Shown here piece by piece: positions 55,251 to 63,452 of a stretch of DNA of 64,000 nucleotides. The DNA comes from an uncultured Planctomycetaceae bacterium (GTDB lineage: Bacteria > Planctomycetota > Planctomycetia > Planctomycetales > Planctomycetaceae), in contig CALSLT010000009.1 in the NCBI GenBank assembly GCA_943787265.1, positions 326,356 to 390,355 on the forward strand, written 5' to 3'. Under the pieces are notes generated by a model that was given only the letters and a program-made list of their open reading frames with translations, ran no database searches and was not told the DNA's origin. The number at the start of each line of letters is the position of its first letter. Within the stretch, counting starts at the first letter, position 1. Position numbers and translations under genes: made by a program.

Positions 55251-55667
55251 TCATTCCTCGATCAGTTTTCCCATGCTGATTCGCTCTTCGGTCTGAAAAC
55301 CGAGCGACTCGTAAAACGCCACCACCGCGGCATTGTCAGCACGGACCTGGATGTTCAACTTCGGGCATCCGCGTTGAGCCAGTGCCTGCTCCGCATGACG
55401 AATCAGTTGCGAGCCGATTCCGTCTCGCCGCCGGTCAGGGGCGACGGCAACTGAGTACAGCCAGCCTCGATGCCCATCGTACCCGGCGAGCACCGTCCCA
55501 ATGATCGAGTCTCCGTCCACGGCGACAAAGAACAGACCATCATCCGCCGCGACTTTTCGATCAATCGACGCATTCGGTTCGTTGTGCCCGACCGAGTCCG
55601 GAAACACGGCACCCCAGAGAGCGACTACGTGATCACGATCAGCCGGAGCGTAGTGTCGAATTCTCAT
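55251..55667 (-). CDS. GNAT-family acetyltransferase (YpeA-like)
   Basis: A 138-residue acetyltransferase with the GNAT core: MRIRHYAPADRDHVVALWGA, FFVAVDGDSIIGTVLAGYDG, the acetyl-CoA loop VAPDRRRDGIGSQLIRHAEQ (R/Q-x-x-G-x-G/A form), and LNIQVRADNAAVVAFYESLG. It resembles YpeA. ATG 55667 is used since earlier codons up to 55796 are not family-like. Acceptor substrate unknown. Confidence 0.88.
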   Translation of the reverse strand: MRIRHYAPADRDHVVALWGAVFPDSVGHNEPNASIDRKVAADDGLFFVAVDGDSIIGTVLAGYDGHRGWLYSVAVAPDRRRDGIGSQLIRHAEQALAQRGCPKLNIQVRADNAAVVAFYESLGFQTEERISMGKLIEE

Positions 55668-55725
55668 CTTGTCCTCAAGCCTCAATCTGCCCTTGGAAGA
55701 GCCGAGCCTCCCAATAGCATCCACC

Positions 55726-56130
55726 TCAATCATTCTCAAGAATGTCAATATGCCCATGCACGTACTCATGCATACACGAACGTTCTTTTGAAACAATCAA
55801 CTTTGTGCGTTGTTCGTCAGCAAAGAAACCCAACGAAGGAATTAACGGTAGTTCACGCTCATCATCGTCATCCTCATAGGCAAAGATCATGTCGTAGGAA
55901 TTGTCTAAGACACTGCAAACGTCGAAACCGATGTCAGCAGTCAGCTCTTCAACTTGCTTTTCAGGAAGCCCTGCTTTTGTAAGTACTTTTTCAATCGCTT
56001 GGACAATGTCGACAACAATGCCATTGTGCCGAGCATCGCACTCTGCGCTATCAACGATGACTTCAATTTCTTTTGCATCCACTTCGTGTTCTCCGAGACA
56101 AGGAACATCCGGCAGTTCAATCGAGCCCAA
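55726..56130 (-). CDS. Hypothetical acidic protein, possibly 5'-truncated
   Basis: A 134-codon frame of protein-like composition: DVPCLGEHEVDAKEIEVIVD, then ARHNGIVVDIVQAIEKVLTK and FDVCSVLDNSYDMIFAYEDD, ending MHEYVHGHIDILEND. No family is recognised. The only nearby start in frame is TTG 56130; protein-like residues continue upstream (KEGSWLDKYVLG) to a TGA about 40 bases before, so the true N-terminus may be missing or shifted. The stretch is visibly richer in A/T than its neighbours. Horizontal acquisition is possible. Confidence 0.55.
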   Translation of the reverse strand: MGSIELPDVPCLGEHEVDAKEIEVIVDSAECDARHNGIVVDIVQAIEKVLTKAGLPEKQVEELTADIGFDVCSVLDNSYDMIFAYEDDDDERELPLIPSLGFFADEQRTKLIVSKERSCMHEYVHGHIDILEND

Positions 56131-56493
56131 AACGTATTTGTCTAGCCACGACCCTTCTTTTGCAGTCTGAAATACGCCGGCTCGATGTCAAGCGGTCTCT
56201 CGGGACCGGTCTGTCAGTACCAGTTCTTGATGCCTGCCCGAAAATTGATCTTTCTCTGAAATCAGCATCTGGCTAGAACCCCGCTGCTCGACGTTCTGAC
56301 GGGCACTCAAAACGAACATTTCCTCACAAGACGACAATCCTCACTCGATTCACACCCCTGCTGATCACACCTCTCGGAATGGTTGAGCCGTTACCGAACT
56401 CGCTTTCGGTATTCGTGAGGCCAGTTCCTGAATCACTTCTCGGCTTTCGATTCACTTCTTTCCAAAACCCAAACACTCCAACCAGGTACTCGC
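56131..56493. other. Intergenic region upstream of the division cluster
   Basis: About 360 bases between the hypothetical gene and rsmH. No mraZ gene, which commonly precedes rsmH, is present here, and no mraZ-box-like GTGG repeats were noticed. Nothing else was recognised. Confidence 0.45.
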
Positions 56494-57378
56494 TTGTCCG
56501 CGTCGGTGCACGTCCCCGTTATGTTGCGCGAGGTTCTGCGAGAGCTTGACCTCAAGCCGGGGCTGACCGTTGTTGACGGTACGGTCGGAGCGGGTGGGCA
56601 CAGTCAGAAGATTTCGGAGCAGATTGGTGAAAACGGAGTTCTGATCGGTCTGGATCGTGACTCGATGATGCTGAACTTTGCGGCGGAGCGAGTCTCCGGA
56701 GCGGGTCGGCACCTCATACAAAGCAGCTATTCGGAGATCAAAAACGTACTCAACGAGTTGGGTATTGACACTGTCGACCGCATCCTGCTGGACCTGGGAC
56801 TTTCGTCCGACCAGTTGGCGGATCGGCAGCGAGGGTTTGGTTACTCGGTCGATGCTCCACTTGATATGCGGTTCGACAATCGGTCAGGGCAGTCTGTTGA
56901 GGAATATCTGGCCAACGTCGATCAGGCAAAGCTGACAGAAGTTCTGACAACTTACGGCGAAGAAAAATTCAGCGAGGCCATCGCTCAAACAATCGTCGAG
57001 CGGCGTCGCAAACAACCCATTGAGACAACCAGAGACCTCACTGAAACTTTGGAGGAAGCGATCCCTGCCAGATTCCGGAAGCAGGCTCGGAAAGACCCGG
57101 CGACTCGAGTTTTTCAAGCATTGCGAATCGCCGTGAATCAGGAGCTGACGCATCTCGAACAGGCTTTGCAGACAGAGCTCTACGAGGCGCTGAAGCCGGG
57201 CGGCAGGTTATCGATCATTACGTTTCACTCGTTAGAAGACAGGCTCGTCAAGAACGCGTTTCGCGATGACAACCGGTGGAAAGTGCTGGCGAAAAAGCCA
57301 ACCGCACCGACTCCGGCTGAGGTTCGCATGAACCCTCGATCACGCAGCGCCAAACTTCGAACGGCGGCAAAGCTATGA
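56494..57378 (+). CDS. rsmH: 16S rRNA (cytosine(1402)-N4)-methyltransferase RsmH (MraW)
   Basis: Methylates N4 of C1402 in the 16S rRNA decoding centre. SAM site: TVVDGTVGAGGHSQKISEQI. Downstream family blocks: RILLDLGLSSDQLADRQRGF, then PLDMRFDNRSGQSVEEYLAN, YGEEKFSEAIAQTIV, FQALRIAVNQEL and LSIITFHSLEDRLVK. It starts with TTG 56494 or GTG 56506 (VHVPVMLREVL); no ATG fits. Its stop overlaps the ATG of the LysM gene (ATGA), so it heads a coupled division/cell-wall operon. Confidence 0.95.
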   Translation: MSASVHVPVMLREVLRELDLKPGLTVVDGTVGAGGHSQKISEQIGENGVLIGLDRDSMMLNFAAERVSGAGRHLIQSSYSEIKNVLNELGIDTVDRILLDLGLSSDQLADRQRGFGYSVDAPLDMRFDNRSGQSVEEYLANVDQAKLTEVLTTYGEEKFSEAIAQTIVERRRKQPIETTRDLTETLEEAIPARFRKQARKDPATRVFQALRIAVNQELTHLEQALQTELYEALKPGGRLSIITFHSLEDRLVKNAFRDDNRWKVLAKKPTAPTPAEVRMNPRSRSAKLRTAAKL

Positions 57379-59732
57379 CAGACGAACACGAAAAAGAAGA
57401 CGACGAAGAGTACGAGGACGAAGAAGCAACTTCGGAATCGGAAGAAGAGGAATACGAAGACGAAGCTGAGGATGCAGAAGCCTCGGACGAGTCTGAGGAA
57501 TCCGAAGACGAAGACTCCGTCGCCTCGTGGGGCTACGAAGAAAAGAAGTCTCGCTTCAGCAAAGAGATGATTGCCGGCTTCGCCGCGATCGGCGTGCTGG
57601 TCGCGATCTTCGGTATCGTCGTCTACAAAAAAATGCCAGGGGCTGACGACTCGACAGAAATCGCTGCTGGCCCTGAGGCAAGTCTTGGAAACCCCGAGTC
57701 CAGTCTTGGAGATTCGGAAGAAGCAAAAACTCCACCCGAAGAAGATCCAAACGATCCGTTTCGTGGAGACGCTGAAAACGGTGCCGTCGTGGCTGACCTT
57801 GGACTGCAAACCGAACCAGGCGGGGGTGATGGAACGTTCAACGCCTCGCTGGGCGGAGACGAACTTACGGATCCGAATCTGATAACCAATGGCTCACCCG
57901 GTTTCGCGTCGACTGGCACGTTATCGGAGGCCGCGGATCCCTTCCCGAATGCAGGCAACAGCGGACAAGGCACGTTAAGCGATCCGTTTATCAACAACGG
58001 CTCACCTGGAAACGCCGAGCCGTTTGCCAGCAATTCCGAAACGCCCGACTTGTTCTCCGGACAGCCGGACACAGGTCTGAATTCTAATTCCGAGCCGCCG
58101 TTCGGCACGCCATCGACTGGCACATCAGCAGCGACCGACGAATTCGGGCGGCCACTGGCCAACAACGAGTTCGATTCTGGCCAGCCTGAGTCATCGACAG
58201 CATTCCCCAATAGCGGAACCAGCGAGTTTGCGGACTCGACGCGTCGCGATCCGTTCGGCGGGCCTGACCTCTCCAACCAACCTGCCAGCGATCCGTTTCC
58301 GCAGGGCGACCAGTTCGCACAGAACGAGCCGAGTATCGACGGCTCGCTCAGCACCAGTCTTGACGGGGATTCCGCGTCAGCGTTGCAGCCAGACTTGACC
58401 GGCGGATCAACCGGGTTGGGTTCTCCAGGCGGCAATGAACCATTCGGCACGACAACCGACAGCTCGCTGACGAACGAACCATTCGGCTCGAACACCGGCG
58501 TTGGCGAATCAGGACCGACCGGGTTGTTCGATCGTGGGTCGGAGTCATCGCTCGACGGTGGAAGTCTGACTGATCCATCTCCGACAGGTCTGTCGAGCAA
58601 TCCAAGCCTCGGAAGTGACACACTGCCCGGTAGCGAGTTCGGCACTCCTCAACCATCGACGACTGGCAGCGAGTTCGGATCGCTGGACAACACTGGAGTT
58701 TCTGGTTCAGGCAACACATTCGACAGCGGTCCAGCAACCACTTCGTCGACTCCGTTTGGTAGTGAAGAGCCTTTCGGTACAGCCAGCACCGGGGCAACTG
58801 ACAGCGTTTTCGGAAGTCCGGAAACCACTACGGCAACCAACGAACCATTTGGCACCCCAACCGGCACTGCATCGAACGATCCGTTTCCTGGTTCCACAAG
58901 CGAACCGTCAACCGGGTTCGAATCCGGAAACGATTTTAACAGTCGTCCAGACGAGCCAGTGAATCTCTTTCCGGATACGAATTCACTGCCGACCAGCACT
59001 GCTTCCAATGAACCATTCCAGCCGCCGTTGACGTCCTCACCGGACAGCAACTTTCCGAGTAACTCGGCGTCGCCAGTCACCAGCGGACCATTTGGCAACG
59101 AGGCATTCAGTGCGGACTCATCGGCTGGACCATCAACGTTCGCCAGTCAGCCGGCGAACTCCGGAACCTACACCGTGCAGGACGGAGACTCGTACTGGAA
59201 CATTTCCAAAAAGGTCTACGGAACTGCCAAGTACTTTCAGGTTCTGGCTGATCACAATCGTCGTACGATTGCCGATCCTCAGAAGATGAAAACTGGAGTG
59301 GCCATTGAGACTCCACCAGCATCGGTTCTTCAAAGGCAACTGAAGACTGTGCGGCGAGCGGCTCCAACCGGGCTTGCCGGTCGGATTGAGCCTTCCGGTC
59401 GAGCCGACGGTGCGGGTTCTTCTGGTTCGAACAATGCGGCAAGTTCAGCAGCCGAATCGGTTGTCGTGGGTCGTCGCGAAACGCAACCCAAAGAGTCGTC
59501 CGGCATTCTGTTTAATCAACAGGGTTACCCACTCTACCGAATCGGAGAAACCGACACGCTTACGTCGATCGCGTCGGATCATTTGGGCAGAGCGTCTCGT
59601 TGGCAGCAGGTTTACAACATGAACCGGGATCAGTTGCAAAGCCCGGACAAGCTGCAGATCGGCATGCTGTTGAAACTTCCTTCCGATGCGAGCCGCGTAC
59701 CGCTGGTCGATCGCACATCATCGCTCCGATAA
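57375..59732 (+). CDS. Single-pass membrane protein with long linker and two C-terminal LysM domains
   Basis: A 785-residue protein. Residues 1-50 are extremely acidic and presumably cytoplasmic. One membrane segment follows (about 62-84, MIAGFAAIGVLVAIFGIVVY). A linker of about 500 residues is rich in Ser, Pro, Gly, Thr and Asn with recurring EPFG/DPF units. LysM 1 is about 595-650 (YTVQDGDSYWNISKKVYG) and LysM 2 about 720-770 (YRIGETDTLTSIASDHLG). LysM domains bind peptidoglycan. Topology suggests an inner-membrane protein reaching to the wall. Its place between rsmH and ftsL/ftsI, with a 4-base overlap, suggests a role in division or wall synthesis (inference). Confidence 0.85.
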   Translation: MTDEHEKEDDEEYEDEEATSESEEEEYEDEAEDAEASDESEESEDEDSVASWGYEEKKSRFSKEMIAGFAAIGVLVAIFGIVVYKKMPGADDSTEIAAGPEASLGNPESSLGDSEEAKTPPEEDPNDPFRGDAENGAVVADLGLQTEPGGGDGTFNASLGGDELTDPNLITNGSPGFASTGTLSEAADPFPNAGNSGQGTLSDPFINNGSPGNAEPFASNSETPDLFSGQPDTGLNSNSEPPFGTPSTGTSAATDEFGRPLANNEFDSGQPESSTAFPNSGTSEFADSTRRDPFGGPDLSNQPASDPFPQGDQFAQNEPSIDGSLSTSLDGDSASALQPDLTGGSTGLGSPGGNEPFGTTTDSSLTNEPFGSNTGVGESGPTGLFDRGSESSLDGGSLTDPSPTGLSSNPSLGSDTLPGSEFGTPQPSTTGSEFGSLDNTGVSGSGNTFDSGPATTSSTPFGSEEPFGTASTGATDSVFGSPETTTATNEPFGTPTGTASNDPFPGSTSEPSTGFESGNDFNSRPDEPVNLFPDTNSLPTSTASNEPFQPPLTSSPDSNFPSNSASPVTSGPFGNEAFSADSSAGPSTFASQPANSGTYTVQDGDSYWNISKKVYGTAKYFQVLADHNRRTIADPQKMKTGVAIETPPASVLQRQLKTVRRAAPTGLAGRIEPSGRADGAGSSGSNNAASSAAESVVVGRRETQPKESSGILFNQQGYPLYRIGETDTLTSIASDHLGRASRWQQVYNMNRDQLQSPDKLQIGMLLKLPSDASRVPLVDRTSSLR

Positions 59733-59796
59733 CAGAAACACTGTCCCACTCTTTGCTTGAAACGAGTCCCGCGAAATTACTCGCAATGCTCGTACT

Positions 59797-59865
59797 CGTA
59801 GGGTGCGTCTTGACGCACCGCCAGATGAAATGGCAGAGAACTGGTGCGTCGAGACGCACCCTACG
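59797..59865. repeat. Nested palindromic element (REP/MITE-like)
   Basis: Two arms are near-perfect reverse complements: 59797-59819 (CGTAGGGTGCGTCTTGACGC...) and 59843-59865. Each arm is itself a hairpin of GGTGCGTC/GACGCACC with a 2-base centre. The 23-base spacer carries a weak further repeat. Such GTAGGGTGCGTC palindromes are, as far as I recall, common interspersed repeats in varied bacteria. It lies between the LysM gene and ftsL. Confidence 0.8.
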
Positions 59866-59967
59866 GGAATTTCAGTGTTGCAACCGTCGCTCGATCAGGC
59901 TTCCACACCGGGGACACGAACAGTCCCATCTAACCTCTGATCGCTCGGCAAAGTACCGGCCTGAGCC

Positions 59968-60398
59968 ATGTTCTTCCGATTCGGAAGTGCGCTCGTTCTA
60001 GTTGTCGTGACGTCGCCTGCTTGGCATCTTTGTCGAGAAGCAGAACTTGACGCTGCGCCGCGAAATCAGCCGTCAGCACTATCGGATGGACGTTCTTCAG
60101 GAAGAACACGCTCGACTTCGTTTGCGGTCTCAGCAACTGGCCGCCGTCGAACGACTGTTTGCCACGATCGAAGATGAGGAATCGGGGCTCGTCCCGGCTG
60201 AACCAGGCTCGCTGGCGACCAGCCCCCATCGTGAACCCTTGGACTCAGCGTCAGGGTCCGAGAGTTCGAAAGACGCGGAGCATGCCGTTGAACCAGAGGT
60301 CGCAGAATCAGACGTCGCTGACAAGGATAAGTCTGACCTGACGACTCGACGTGTCCCTCTGCTCTTCTGGCAGAAGCCGGTTGGTGACCCGCGCATGA
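59968..60398 (+). CDS. FtsL-like cell division protein, frameshifted near 60016
   Basis: Reading from ATG 59968 and removing one C at 60016-60017 gives MFFRFGSALVLVVVTSLLGI then FVEKQNLTLRREISRQHYRM and a coiled coil (DVLQEEHARLRLRSQQLAAV): one membrane helix followed by a leucine-zipper-like coil, the FtsL/DivIC layout. An acidic tail follows. As given, the frame runs straight into ftsI. Removing one more C (the CC at 60376-60377 or CCC at 60388-60390) would place TGA at 60396-60398, overlapping the ftsI ATG as ATGA. I therefore treat the two as separate genes; a natural fusion is the alternative. Confidence 0.65.
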
Positions 60399-62186
60399 AG
60401 CGGAGGTTCAAGATGACCGCTTCGTCTGTCGCACGGGCCAATCGAGGGCGCGTTCACTTTATCGCCACCGTCATCCTCGGTTTATGGGGCATCGTCATCG
60501 GGCGATTGTGCATTGTGCAGTGGCACCAGGCTGACGAACTCGCTTCTTACGCAACGCAGCAGCAACTCACCGAAGTGACCGTGTCGGCTCGCCCGGCAGA
60601 CATTGTCGATCGAAGCGGACGGCTGCTCGCCACGACGATCGTTTCACAAAGTCTGTTCGTTGATCCTCAGCGACTGGACGTCGACGACGAGTTCATCATC
60701 GATGTGGCCGAGACGCTCTCGATTAACGCCGAGAAGCTGAAAGACCGAATTGCCAATCACCGCCGACAAACGATTCCTTTGGGTGAAACGGAGAATTACT
60801 GACGACGAAGCGGCTGCCATTCAGATGCTCGACTGGCCAGACAGCGCCTACGGATTCCGTGACGAGTTTCTGCGGAAGTACCCACAGGGGCATGTTGCTT
60901 CGCACGTACTTGGTTATCGAGACATCGACGGAGCCGGTCGCGGTGGTGTCGAGCAGAGTCTGAATTATTTGATCGAAGGTGTTCCTGGCAAACGCAAACT
61001 CGTTCGTGACGCCGTCGGTCGGATCGTCGAGGTTTCATTCGATCCGGATAGCGAACCCAAACGCTTCGACGCCGTGCAACTGACACTTGACCTGACGATC
61101 CAGATGTTTGCCGAGAAGGCACTCGACGAAATTGTGGACGAATGGAAGCCCGCCGGAGCGTGTGCGATCGTCATGGAACCAAACAGCGGCGATGTCCTGG
61201 CGATGGCTTCCCGGCCGACGTACTCGCTAAGCGACATGTCGCACGTAGCGGACAACGCGTGGAAGAACCAGGCGATCAGCATCATTTACGAACCCGGCTC
61301 GACGTTTAAGCCGTTCATCGTTGCCGAAGCTCTGCAGGCTGGGTTGATCAGGCAGGACGAGATGTTCGACTGCGAGAACGGCGAGTACCGCATGGGGCCA
61401 CGAATTCTGCATGATCACCATGCGTACGCGAATCTTTCCGTGACTGACATTCTGGTCAAGTCGAGCAATATCGGGATGGCCAAGATCGGCGAACGGCTGA
61501 CCAACCGCGGCCTTTTTAACGCGACGGTGAAGTTTGGGTTTGGACGCCCAACGGGCATTGATCTCCCCGGCGAACTGTCCGGCATCCTGCGGCCACTGAA
61601 GAAATGGAACGGCTATTCGACTGGCTCAATTCCAATGGGGCACGAACTCGCCGTCACTCCGTTGCAACTTGTGACTGCTCAATCGGCTCTGTCAAACGGC
61701 GGCCGATTGATTACGCCGCGTATTCTGAAAGGCGTGCAGGGACAGCGTTCGGATTCAGCGCGTTCGTTTCAGGCGTCGCTTGAAGATCCAGGTCTGGCCG
61801 AGCCAGCCACAATCGTTCGTCCGACTGTTTCGTCCGATGTGGCTCGGTGGGTCATTGAAAAACCAATGACAGATGTCGTTTCTCGTGGAACGGGAAGGCG
61901 GGCACAGATTCCGGGTTACTCGGTATTTGGAAAAACTGGAACGGCACAGAAGATGGACCCGGTGAACGGCGGCTATTCCAAAACTCTGCACAGCAGTTCG
62001 TTCATCTGCGGAGCCCCGGCTCACAACCCGAAAGTCCTGGTGCTGATCGTGGTCGATGAACCTCAGTCGGGATCGACGCACTACGGCGGCACAATCGCCG
62101 CTCCGGCAGCGGCTAAGATTCTGAGTCGCTCGCTGATGTACCTGCGAATCCCGCCCGACCGCGAAACCCGCACTGCCGCTCGGTAA
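60395..62186 (+). CDS. ftsI: Peptidoglycan transpeptidase FtsI/PBP2-like (class B penicillin-binding protein), frameshifted near 60761
   Basis: Cross-links septal or wall peptidoglycan. From ATG 60395 a membrane anchor follows (FIATVILGLWGIVIGRLCIV), then the dimerisation domain (PADIVDRSGRLLATTIVSQS). A frame break at about 60760-60764 (CACCGCC, one extra C) separates it from FLWVKRRITDDEAAAI and SHVLGYRDIDGAGRGGVEQS. Transpeptidase motifs: PGSTFKPF (SxxK), KSSNIGMAK (SxN), FGKTGTAQK (KTG). All catalytic motifs are present. It ends the division cluster here; murE and mraY do not follow. Confidence 0.88.
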
Positions 62187-62549
62187 ACGGCCTCGGGTCG
62201 GGTCGGGGCTCGGGCGCTGTCCCGTTACGCGTCCGGCTTGTCATAACCAACGGAGCGCCGCTGGACTCAAACCGACTCGACTCACGTGGTAGTAACGTTG
62301 CGGTCAGGCATCAAAGGCCACGTTGCGTTGCCAATCGGCATCATTGAGTTTCGCATTTCCGGTCGGTTCGAATATCGGCGAGAATGCGCCGTTTTACGCG
62401 TAACTTTCATTCAGGTAGTGAGTTACAGCCGACTCGCGAGGTTCCGCTTCGGCGAATCGTAAAGTTTGGCATTCAGTCTGCTTTACGGTCTGGTGTCTCG
62501 ATAACCGAGGCCTGAGCGATCTGCTCAGTAAACCGCCGAAGGAAACGCC
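62187..62549. other. Intergenic gap, nothing recognised
   Basis: About 360 bases between ftsI and the pilin-like gene. No ORF with protein-like features and no terminator with a T run were seen. A GGAA ribosome-binding site lies just before 62550. Confidence 0.4.
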
Positions 62550-62823
62550 ATGCTGAATCTCGCCAGAAAACTTCTCAACGATGAAGCCGGCTTCCTGATG
62601 TCAGCCGAGCTGATTCTGATCTCAACAGTATTGGTGCTTGGGATGGTCGTCGGACTGACTGAGGTCTCACACGCTATTAACAACGAACTGTTCGACGTCG
62701 CCAACCGCCTTCGACAGCGTCAACCAGAGTTACCGCTATGACGGCTTGTTTGATGATCACGGCGGCTCAAACGGCAGCCACTATTACGACCACGGCTACG
62801 ACATCAGTTGTCGCGGCTACTAA
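62550..62823 (+). CDS. Flp-pilin-like small membrane protein, frameshifted near 62705
   Basis: Starts MLNLARKLLNDEAGFLMSAE followed by a hydrophobic helix (LILISTVLVLGMVVGLTEVS), the same plan as the product at 9729. As given the frame stops at 62741. Removing one C at 62705-62706 changes NRLRQRQPELPL into NAFDSVNQSYRYDGLFDDHG and a Gly/His/Tyr-rich end, stopping with TAA at 62821-62823, which looks like the natural tail. Likely an Flp/type IVb-like pilin; assembly genes are not in the window. Confidence 0.7.
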
Positions 62824-62948
62824 GCCGGACGCGTAGCGTTTGGACTGACTTCTAGTTTCGTTGCTCAAACGATTGAAGACACAACTTTGCCGGAAGCGAT
62901 CCGGTTGTTGCGTGACTCGCGGGCCCTTTCTGTTTTTGGAGCATCGTC

Positions 62949-63279
62949 ATGATGCGGACTCTTCTTTCATTACTCTGGACAGACCAGGTCGGCTCGACTC
63001 AAGCCGCCGAAATGGCACTGGTGACTTCCGTCACGGTCGGTGCTTTGTTCATGGGGATGGCCGACTTCAGTGCGACCGTGAATCGGCAGTTTCAGGGACT
63101 CGGCTCGCGAAGCCGGGCTGGCTGGAACTGAGGCAGTTCCTCCGATGGAAGAGAAGGGTGTCAGCAAGAAGCAGCTTGAGGCGGCGAAGACAGACGAGGA
63201 AAAGGCCGAAGACGAGAAGAAGCGAAACGAGTGGCGGAACCGCCAAACCGAAGACCGCACAACTCGCAAAAAACCGTGA
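62949..63279 (+). CDS. Flp-pilin-like small membrane protein with charged tail, frameshifted near 63106
   Basis: Starts MMRTLLSLLWTDQVGSTQAAE and a hydrophobic helix (MALVTSVTVGALFMGMADFS), aligning with the products at 9729 and 62550. As given it stops at 63131. Skipping one base around 63106 continues as EAGLAGTEAVPPMEEKGVSK and a strongly charged Lys/Glu helix ending RTTRKKP at TGA 63277-63279. The tail differs completely from its two relatives. The reconstruction rests on composition and is less certain than for the gene at 62550. Confidence 0.55.
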
Positions 63280-63452
63280 TTGAAAACGGCAGCGCGACGG
63301 CTGACCAGACGTTTGTTTTCGACTCTGGCGTCGCCTGTTGGACATTCGCCGCGTCGCCCACAATACTTCGCCGCTCACACGCCGACGGACACTCTTTGTG
63401 ACGTCGGCGTTGTCATTTTCTGCCCTCCTTCTGGCGAAGCTGCGATCGCGAT

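Noticed and set aside
57623..58645. Minus-strand 340-codon ORF opposite the LysM gene
   Set aside because: Low-complexity mirror of the Ser/Pro/Gly linker; the plus frame is supported by the membrane segment and LysM domains.
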